A DNA stretch of 10,277 nt. Source: DATNIC01 sp035604635 (GTDB taxonomy: Bacteria; Vulcanimicrobiota; Vulcanimicrobiia; Vulcanimicrobiales; Vulcanimicrobiaceae). The stretch lies in contig DATNIC010000111.1 in NCBI GenBank assembly GCA_035604635.1, positions 1 to 10,277 of the forward strand. The letters run 5' to 3'. The first letter of the stretch is position 1. Every line of letters begins with the position of its first letter. The notes below the pieces were generated by a model. That model saw only the letters and a program-made list of their open reading frames with translations. It was not told the origin of the DNA and ran no database searches. Shown here in pieces: positions 1 through 5,208 of the stretch. The position numbers and the translations under genes are program-made.

Positions 1-500
1 AGAATTGGCTCGATCAAAACGGCGGCGACTCGAAGACGGTCTCGTTCATCGAGCTCCCCTCGCCGGAGATCGTCCCCGCGCTGCAATCGAAGCGGGTCGA
101 CGCGGCCGGCCTTCCGGAGCCCTTTCTCACCAAGGCAAAGGCCGCGAACGAAGTCCGCTTTATCGCGGCGCCGTACAGCAGCGTCGGTAAGCGCCTCATG
201 TTAAGCGCGTGGGTGGCCAACAGGTCGTGGGTCGATGCCAATCCCACGACGGTGCAAAAGTTCGTGGCGGCAATGCGAGCCACCGCCCAATGGGCGAACA
301 AGAATCAGAAAGCCTCGGCCGCGATCCTCACCAAGTATACGCGCGTCCCGCTGGACGTGATCGAGACGATGCGACGTGATCCGTTCGCCGTCCGTCTCGA
401 TCCGTCGACGATCCAACCGATCATCGACGTTTGTGCGAAGTACAACCTGATCCCGCGCCGTTTTTCCGTCGCCGATATCGTCGCGCCAAACGCGGTCTAG
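1..500 (+). CDS. ABC transporter substrate-binding protein, NMT1/THI5-like (SBP1), 5'-truncated by window edge
   Basis: The reading frame is open from base 3 to a TAG at 498-500, giving about 165 residues of the C-terminal part of a periplasmic binding protein; the start lies outside the window. An internal ATG at 198 is not the start, because the codons before it continue the same homology (for example FIELPSPEIVPAL and PEPFLTKAK). These segments align along their whole length with the two other NMT1-type proteins here, at 8575-9501 and on the minus strand at 9488-10277. Shared landmarks are the F-x-E-I/L-P strand, a conserved EPF or KPF, an AQWAN...AAILTKYT helix and a C-terminal DP...QP(I/V)(I/L)D segment. 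The family delivers small molecules to an ABC permease (nitrate, taurine, thiamin precursors, aromatic acids); the ligand cannot be read from this fragment. It converges on the cupin gene and shares a CTAG with it. Family certain, ligand unknown. Confidence 0.88.
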   Translation, partial: NWLDQNGGDSKTVSFIELPSPEIVPALQSKRVDAAGLPEPFLTKAKAANEVRFIAAPYSSVGKRLMLSAWVANRSWVDANPTTVQKFVAAMRATAQWANKNQKASAAILTKYTRVPLDVIETMRRDPFAVRLDPSTIQPIIDVCAKYNLIPRRFSVADIVAPNAV

Positions 501-973
501 CCTTCGGCGTTGAGGACCTTTCCGCCGACCTCGACGGGCTTGGCGTCGACGAGAACGAACGCGATTGCGCACGGCTCGGTCCCGCGATTGTCCCAGTTAT
601 GAATGGTGCCGCGCTGCACGAGCACGTCGCCGGCCTTGAGGTGGACTTCCGTCTCGTCTAGGATCATGTCGATCTCGCCCTTGAGTACGACGGCGTAATC
701 GATCGAATCCGTCCGGTGATTCCGCGGCGCGACGCCCGGGCCAAACTCGACGACCCGAAAGACGGTCCCGTTCTTGTGCGTCGTCCCGACCTTCCGTTGC
801 GAGCCGTCCGCGTCGCCGGTGTTGTCGACCGGGAAAGATTCGGTCGTCCAGATGACGGCTGCCGTAGCGCCCGGTCGCGTCGAGGCCGCGTTCTTTATCG
901 GTTCGTCGATTTTGACGATAGCACGCCCGGCGGCGTCATGTCCGGTCACTACGCGTCGCAGTTTCAGCGTCAT
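497..973 (-). CDS. Small single-domain cupin protein
   Basis: A 158-residue protein whose C-terminal half is a cupin beta-barrel. Motif 1 runs from about residue 80 to 99 (GPGVAPRNHRTDSIDYAVV, then L-K-G) and motif 2 from about 115 to 127 (GDVLVQRGTIHNW). His86 and His125 match the usual metal-binding histidines, but the second motif-1 His is Thr88 and the usual Glu is replaced by Asp92, so any metal site is altered. The N-terminal RRVVTGHDAAGRA block is, from memory, typical of a cupin group found beside aromatic-catabolism genes. The ATG start is supported by AAGGAG seven bases upstream. No signal peptide is seen, so it is probably cytoplasmic. It is transcribed divergently from the Rieske oxygenase, which suggests shared control. 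It could be a small dioxygenase, isomerase or binding protein; the sequence does not settle this. Confidence 0.9.
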   Translation of the reverse strand: MTLKLRRVVTGHDAAGRAIVKIDEPIKNAASTRPGATAAVIWTTESFPVDNTGDADGSQRKVGTTHKNGTVFRVVEFGPGVAPRNHRTDSIDYAVVLKGEIDMILDETEVHLKAGDVLVQRGTIHNWDNRGTEPCAIAFVLVDAKPVEVGGKVLNAEG

Positions 974-980
974 CGAGTCT

Positions 981-986
981 CTCCTT
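981..986 (-). promoter_or_regulatory. Ribosome binding site of cupin gene
   Basis: Read on the minus strand this is AAGGAG, seven bases before the ATG at 973-971. It is the strongest Shine-Dalgarno match I noticed and fixes the cupin start. Confidence 0.8.
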
Positions 987-1029
987 AATAAGGGAAATAA
1001 TTCACGCCGTCCAATAGGTCCTCTTCATC

Positions 1030-1038
1030 GGGGGAAGG
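1030..1038 (+). promoter_or_regulatory. Ribosome binding site of Rieske oxygenase gene
   Basis: GGGGGAAGG lies seven bases before the ATG at 1046. It is a good purine-rich Shine-Dalgarno and supports this start as the beginning of the seven-gene operon. Confidence 0.7.
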
Positions 1039-1045
1039 CTGCTAG

Positions 1046-2122
1046 ATGGACTCGAGCTCGCAGATCACCGGCATTCGCAGCGGGGAAACGCGGTTTCCGC
1101 GCTACGACAGCGCGGTTCTAGGTTTTGAGGGCTACTGGTATCCCGTGATGTTCGGTAGCCGGCTGCGCGAGCGCAAGCCCGTCGCGGTGCAGCTTTTCGG
1201 CAAGCCGATCATGTTTTTCCGCGAGCGCGGAAAAGCGCTGGCCTTAGGCGATCGCTGTCCGCACCGCGGCGTCCCGCTCTCGCTCGGACGCCAAGAATTT
1301 CCGGGGACGTTCACCTGCCGCTATCACGGGTGGACCTTCGACTTGAAATCGGGAATGCTCGTTGCGGCGTTGACCGACGGACCCGACTCGCCGATGTGCG
1401 GAAAGGCGAGCATCCGGACGTACCCCGTCGAGGAGCGCGCGGGAATCGTTTGGATGTTTCATGGTTCGGGCGAACCGCCACCGGTCGAGACGAATATTCC
1501 CGAAGAGATGCTGGCGCGCAACGCCGTCGTCGAAGGGCGCATCACGACGCGTCCGGGCGATTGGCGCTACGGCGCTGAGAACGGCTTTGACGAAAGTCAC
1601 GGCAAGTATTTGCATCGAGACTCGTTGATGGTGTTTTTCAGCCATCCTCCGGCGTACGTGCGCACCGAGATCGGACCGGACGATTGGCATTGGATGACGC
1701 GCAAAACGACGCAGGCGACGTCCTTCGCCGACTATCCCGGTCTGGGCAAATGGCCGAAGCGGCGCTTCTGGAAAGTGCGTCGATCGCTAGCGCGCGTCTC
1801 GATCGCGCTACCCGGCGTACTTCGCGTCCACTACGGCGGGTGGATTCATTTTGAGTGGTATGTTCCGACGGAAGAGGGCCGGCATCGCTACCTGCAGTTC
1901 GTGGTCAAGCACACGTCAGGCATCGGGGCGCTGGTCTTCCGCTTGCGGTATTGGCTTCTTTTGCGCTGGGTGTTTCACGTCCAGTTCAACGATCAGGATG
2001 CGAGCATGGTCGGGCTCATGCGGACGCCGCCGGAGCAGCTCTTCGGACCGGATCACTCGCTCATCGCCTGGCGGCGCCTGTGTGAGGAACACGCGGCGGC
2101 CGGGAACGGAAGAGTCGATTGA
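1046..2122 (+). CDS. Rieske [2Fe-2S] non-heme iron oxygenase, catalytic alpha subunit (CarAa-like)
   Basis: A 358-residue oxygenase component that would hydroxylate an aromatic ring using O2 and electrons from a separate reductase and ferredoxin. The Rieske domain has Cys71-Pro-His73 and Cys91-x-x-His94 (CPHRG and CRYHGW), 17 residues apart. The mononuclear iron site is ENGFDESHGKYLH, with Asp182 as likely electron bridge and His185 and His190 as ligands; Asp318 in FNDQD is the likely third ligand. The GYWYPVMF start, the LPGVLRV...FEWYVP block and the IAWRRL...EH tail resemble carbazole 1,9a-dioxygenase CarAa as I remember it; CarAa spaces its two histidines by three residues, this protein by four. 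It is slightly short for CarAa. No beta subunit, ferredoxin or reductase is in the window, so electron partners must lie elsewhere. It is the first gene of the operon. Substrate and regiochemistry are unknown; an O-demethylase role is also possible. Confidence 0.93.
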   Translation: MDSSSQITGIRSGETRFPRYDSAVLGFEGYWYPVMFGSRLRERKPVAVQLFGKPIMFFRERGKALALGDRCPHRGVPLSLGRQEFPGTFTCRYHGWTFDLKSGMLVAALTDGPDSPMCGKASIRTYPVEERAGIVWMFHGSGEPPPVETNIPEEMLARNAVVEGRITTRPGDWRYGAENGFDESHGKYLHRDSLMVFFSHPPAYVRTEIGPDDWHWMTRKTTQATSFADYPGLGKWPKRRFWKVRRSLARVSIALPGVLRVHYGGWIHFEWYVPTEEGRHRYLQFVVKHTSGIGALVFRLRYWLLLRWVFHVQFNDQDASMVGLMRTPPEQLFGPDHSLIAWRRLCEEHAAAGNGRVD

Positions 2123-3480
2123 GCACCGCGATCTCGTCCGGACGTTTCTCCGGCGAACAGCAGGCATGGTTCGAGGCTGCGTGCGCGTTCGTGAGCGGCG
2201 ACGACTTGCGCCGGATCGTCATGGCGATGACCGCGATTCCGAGCCCGGCGGGCGGCGAGCTCGAGCTCGCCGAGTACGTGGCCGGCGAATTGAGTGACGG
2301 CGGTGTCGAAGCGGTCTGCCAGCGCATCGAAGGCAAGCAGGCAAACGCCGTCGCGCGCCGGTCCGGTGATGGAACGGGCCCGAGCTTGATGCTCTATGCG
2401 CCGATCGACATGCACATCGCGGGCAATCCCGTCGAAGACGGGCCGTGGATCGACTTCTCCGGCAGGCCCGATCTGATTCCAAAACCGCTCGCCGACGGAG
2501 ACTACGTCATCGGCCTGGGTGCGGAGAATCCGAAAGGGCACGCGGCTTGCGTCGTCGCCGCGACGCGAGCGATCGCTCGCGCGGGCATACCTCTGCGCGG
2601 CGACTTGATCGCCGGCCTAGGCGGCGGCGGAATGCCGGTCAACAAATCGCCAGACCCCTCGATCAGGCAACCCGGAGTCGGCCACGGCGTCGGCTGCGCG
2701 TTCATGCTCGAGCACGGCTACCAGCCGGATTTTGCGGTAATCGCCAAACCCGGCGGCGCCGTCGCTCACGAAGAGGTCGGGCTGTGCTGGTTCGAAATCG
2801 CAGTCCACGGTGATTTCAACTACGCCGGGATCGGATTGCGTCCCGGAGGCAGAAATCCGATCCTCGACGCGGCGACCGTCATCGCGAAGCTGCAGGCGTG
2901 GTTCCCCCAATACACGGCGCACAATACCTCGGGCCTGGTCGCGCCGAGGGGAAGCATCAGCGCGATCGAGGGAGGCTGGCCCGAAAAGCCCGCGTTCGTC
3001 CCGGAAACGTGCAAGATCTTTGTCGATTTGCGCGTCAGCCCGCGCACCGACCCGCTCGAAGCGCAGCGCCAGCTCGATGAGGCTCTCGACGCGATTCGAG
3101 CCGCCGAGCCCGGGATCAGGATCGAGAGGACGATGATCCTGGCGATCCCCGGAACGTCGACGCCGCCCGACAACTGGATCGTCGCCTCGAGCGTCAAAGC
3201 GTGGGAGATGATCGAAGGGCGTCCGCACGTCCCACGCACGGGGACCAGCGGAGCGACGGATGCGAACATCCTGCGCGGCCACGGCGTCCCGACGGCACGG
3301 ATCGGGATGGGGCAGCTCGGTGCCGACGCGCCGTTCGCCGGCCGGTTTTCGATGGGCGTCGTCAGCGTTCGCGCGATGGAGCAGCTGACGCGCTCGCTCA
3401 TCGCCATCGCAATCGACACCTGCACTCGATCTCGCACCGACGTCGGCCTCGAAGCGAAAGAAAGGACCCGATCCTCGTGA
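2119..3480 (+). CDS. M20-fold metallopeptidase homologue lacking canonical metal ligands
   Basis: A 453-residue protein with M20 (ArgE/DapE/CPG2) architecture: an N-terminal catalytic-type domain with IPSPAGGE at about 40-47, a dimerisation-type insert at about 220-330, and a C-terminal GTSGATDAN (375-383). The usual metal ligands are replaced. The family H-x-D reads Pro95-Ile-Asp97; the bridging Asp is Asn137 in GLGAENPKG; the catalytic Glu-Glu is a glycine run (168-171); the next acidic ligand is Lys210 in IAKPGG; no His occupies the final ligand position near the C terminus. Asp97, His99, His141, His217 and Glu218 could form a different site. The start is a TTG inside TTGA overlapping the Rieske stop, preceded by GGAAGAG; it keeps the full N-terminal helix, whereas the next Met (35) would remove it. 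No signal peptide. A standard peptidase function is unlikely; a hydrolase, deaminase or binding role in the pathway is possible. Confidence 0.85.
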   Translation: MSTAISSGRFSGEQQAWFEAACAFVSGDDLRRIVMAMTAIPSPAGGELELAEYVAGELSDGGVEAVCQRIEGKQANAVARRSGDGTGPSLMLYAPIDMHIAGNPVEDGPWIDFSGRPDLIPKPLADGDYVIGLGAENPKGHAACVVAATRAIARAGIPLRGDLIAGLGGGGMPVNKSPDPSIRQPGVGHGVGCAFMLEHGYQPDFAVIAKPGGAVAHEEVGLCWFEIAVHGDFNYAGIGLRPGGRNPILDAATVIAKLQAWFPQYTAHNTSGLVAPRGSISAIEGGWPEKPAFVPETCKIFVDLRVSPRTDPLEAQRQLDEALDAIRAAEPGIRIERTMILAIPGTSTPPDNWIVASSVKAWEMIEGRPHVPRTGTSGATDANILRGHGVPTARIGMGQLGADAPFAGRFSMGVVSVRAMEQLTRSLIAIAIDTCTRSRTDVGLEAKERTRSS

Positions 3481-4313
3481 TCACGATCTCGCAAGCGTCG
3501 ACCAGCAAATTCGTGCAAGCCGGAAACGTCAAGATCCACTACAACGAAGTTGGCAGCGGACCGCCGATGATCTGCCTGCACGGCGCCGGTCCCGGCGCGA
3601 GCAGCTGGGGCAACTTTCGTTGCAACCTCGATGCGTTCTCGCGCGAGCATCGCGTCCTGTTGGTCGACTTACCGATGTTCGGTAAATCGGAAAAGATCGT
3701 GATCGAGGCGCCGAAGCTCACCAATCTGGCGCGCATCATGCGCGATTTCATGGACGCGGTCGATGTCGAACGCGCCGACTTCGTCGGGAACTCATACGGC
3801 GGCCAAGTCGCGCTCAAAACCGCGATCGACTATCCGGAGCGCGTCGGAGGGGTCGTGATGATCGGTAGCGCGCCGGTGATCCACAGCCTGTTCGCACCGA
3901 TGCCCGTCGAGGGCGTCAAGCTGATCGGCGCCTACTATAAAGACGGTGGTCCTTCGATCGAGAAGATGCGCAAGCTCTTGACGACGCTGGTCTACGACAC
4001 CAGCCTCGTAACCGACGAGCTGGTGAAAGAGCGCTACGAGGCGAGCATCGATCCCGACACGGTCAAGGTACATTCGCTGCCGGCGGGCCAGAAGCAGGAT
4101 CTCAGCGCCGAGTTCGGCCGCGTCAAGGCACCGACGCTCGTCGTTTGGGGAATGGACGACCGCGCCGGCGCCCTCGACGTCGGGTTGCTCATGACGCGCA
4201 TGATCCCCAAAGCGCAGATGCACATCTTCGGAAATTGCGGTCACTGGGCGCAGGTCGAGCACGCCGAGGAATTCAACGAGCTCGTCCTCTCGTTCTTGAA
4301 GTTGACGGCGTAG
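3477..4313 (+). CDS. Meta-cleavage product C-C hydrolase (alpha/beta hydrolase, BphD/CarC-like)
   Basis: A 278-residue alpha/beta hydrolase that would split the vinylogous 1,5-diketone made by extradiol ring cleavage into a dienoate and a carboxylic acid. Family marks are HGAGPGASSW (35-44, oxyanion region), the nucleophile elbow GNSYGG with Ser106, WGMDDR with Asp228 as the acid, and NCGHWAQVEH with His256. The Asp-to-His spacing of 28 residues matches Asp237 and His265 of BphD as remembered. The lid region APMPVEG is also typical. The start is a GTG inside GTGA overlapping the upstream stop, with AAAGGA ten bases before it. The frame stays open far upstream to 3201, but that stretch lies inside the M20 gene and has no family similarity. 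Length is close to the family norm (about 280-290). The acyl-group specificity cannot be told. Confidence 0.93.
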   Translation: MITISQASTSKFVQAGNVKIHYNEVGSGPPMICLHGAGPGASSWGNFRCNLDAFSREHRVLLVDLPMFGKSEKIVIEAPKLTNLARIMRDFMDAVDVERADFVGNSYGGQVALKTAIDYPERVGGVVMIGSAPVIHSLFAPMPVEGVKLIGAYYKDGGPSIEKMRKLLTTLVYDTSLVTDELVKERYEASIDPDTVKVHSLPAGQKQDLSAEFGRVKAPTLVVWGMDDRAGALDVGLLMTRMIPKAQMHIFGNCGHWAQVEHAEEFNELVLSFLKLTA

Positions 4314-4320
4314 GCGCGAC

Positions 4321-5208
4321 ATGGAGATCGTCGGAGCTTACGCCTGTTCGCACGCCGGCTTGTTCATCAGCCGAGGCGACCGTGCGCCGAAGGGGCAGCG
4401 CGACTCCGTCTACGGCGCCTTTGCGGAGATGGGCCGGCAGATCCGCGAGCTTGCGCCCGACGCGCTCGTCCTGATCGCGACCGATCACGGACGCATCTAT
4501 CCTTTCTCGCAGGTTCCGCAATTCACGATCGGCGTCAGCGAATCCGCCGCCGGAATCGGCGACTCGGAGCTTCCCAAGTTCACGGTCCCCGTTCATCAGC
4601 GCTTTGCGCAGGCGATACTCGACGGCGCGATCGCGGAGAGCGTCGATCTCGCATTTTCGGAATCGATGCAGATCGATCACTCGTTCATAACGCCGCTCAT
4701 GCTCGCTTTCGGTGATGACTTCATTCCGATCGTCCCGATCGCGCAGAATTGCAACGTCCCGCCGCTTCCGACCTTACATCGCAGTTACGAGGTCGGGAGC
4801 AAGCTGGGCAGCGCGATTGAGGGCGGACCGCCGGGCAGGGTCGTCGTCGTCGGGACCGGCGGGCTATCGCACTGGGTCGGCACCGTCGAACAGCAGCAGT
4901 TCATGCGCCGGCCCGCCGGGACGCGTTTGGCGATGGGGAAGCCGGCTTTGACGCTCGATGACGTCGGGCCGATCAATATTGATTTCGATCGCGCTTTCCT
5001 ACAGACCATCTGCAAAGGCGCGACGCGGACGTTCCTGAACGAGTGGAACTCCGTCCGCCTTTATGAGGAAGCCGGCAACGGAGCGCAAGAGATCCGGAAC
5101 TGGCTCCTCGTTGCCGGCCTCGTTGCCGACCGCCCGGCGGAGATCCTCGCGTATGAACCGGTGCGCGAGTGGCTGACCGGGACGGCTCTCGTCAAGTTCC
5201 AGGTATGA
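4321..5208 (+). CDS. Class III extradiol ring-cleavage dioxygenase (LigB/CarBb-type catalytic subunit)
   Basis: A 295-residue LigB-superfamily enzyme that would open a catechol-type ring next to its hydroxyls using Fe(II) and O2. The predicted iron ligands are His11 (SHAG), His56 (TDHGR) and Glu257 (NGAQEIRNWL); His184 (GLSHWVG) is the expected catalytic base and His120 (QIDHSF) the second active-site His. These correspond to His12, His61, Glu242, His195 and His127 of LigB. No LigA/CarBa-type small subunit is adjacent or fused, so it probably works alone like MhpB or HpcB, or its partner is elsewhere. The ATG lies seven bases after the hydrolase stop with a weak TAGG ribosome site. Its product is the expected substrate of the hydrolase upstream. 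No signal peptide; cytoplasmic. Family is secure; the diol substrate is unknown. Confidence 0.93.
   Translation: MEIVGAYACSHAGLFISRGDRAPKGQRDSVYGAFAEMGRQIRELAPDALVLIATDHGRIYPFSQVPQFTIGVSESAAGIGDSELPKFTVPVHQRFAQAILDGAIAESVDLAFSESMQIDHSFITPLMLAFGDDFIPIVPIAQNCNVPPLPTLHRSYEVGSKLGSAIEGGPPGRVVVVGTGGLSHWVGTVEQQQFMRRPAGTRLAMGKPALTLDDVGPINIDFDRAFLQTICKGATRTFLNEWNSVRLYEEAGNGAQEIRNWLLVAGLVADRPAEILAYEPVREWLTGTALVKFQV

Larger units (their letters stand above)
974..1045. promoter_or_regulatory. Divergent intergenic region, likely promoters for cupin and catabolic operon
   Basis: This 72-bp region separates the start codons of the cupin (minus) and the Rieske oxygenase (plus), so both transcripts must begin here or inside the neighbouring coding sequences. 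It contains the most AT-rich patch of the window, at about 984-1002 (TTAATAAGGGAAATAATT), which stands out against GC-rich flanks and could hold -10 elements. I could not find a convincing -35/-10 pair in either direction, nor a clear operator palindrome. The role as a regulatory region is inferred from gene orientation. Confidence 0.5.

Noticed and set aside
974..1045. Specific sigma-70 promoter (TTGGAC with TTATTA, minus strand)
   Set aside because: The hexamers match poorly and the -10 would abut the ribosome binding site, leaving no room for a transcript start.
2617..3282. Minus-strand open frame of 221 codons within the M20-fold gene, and a similar one at 2820-3650
   Set aside because: Low-complexity shadow translations without motifs or ribosome sites; the plus frame is coding.
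3201..3476. N-terminal extension of the C-C hydrolase
   Set aside because: The frame is open but overlaps the M20 gene fully and reads as a basic shadow peptide; the GTG at 3477 with overlapping TGA and AAAGGA upstream gives the usual family length.
5169..5204. GTG start 12 codons upstream of the molybdenum subunit ATG
   Set aside because: It adds residues inside the preceding gene; the ATG in ATGA follows the overlap pattern of the operon.
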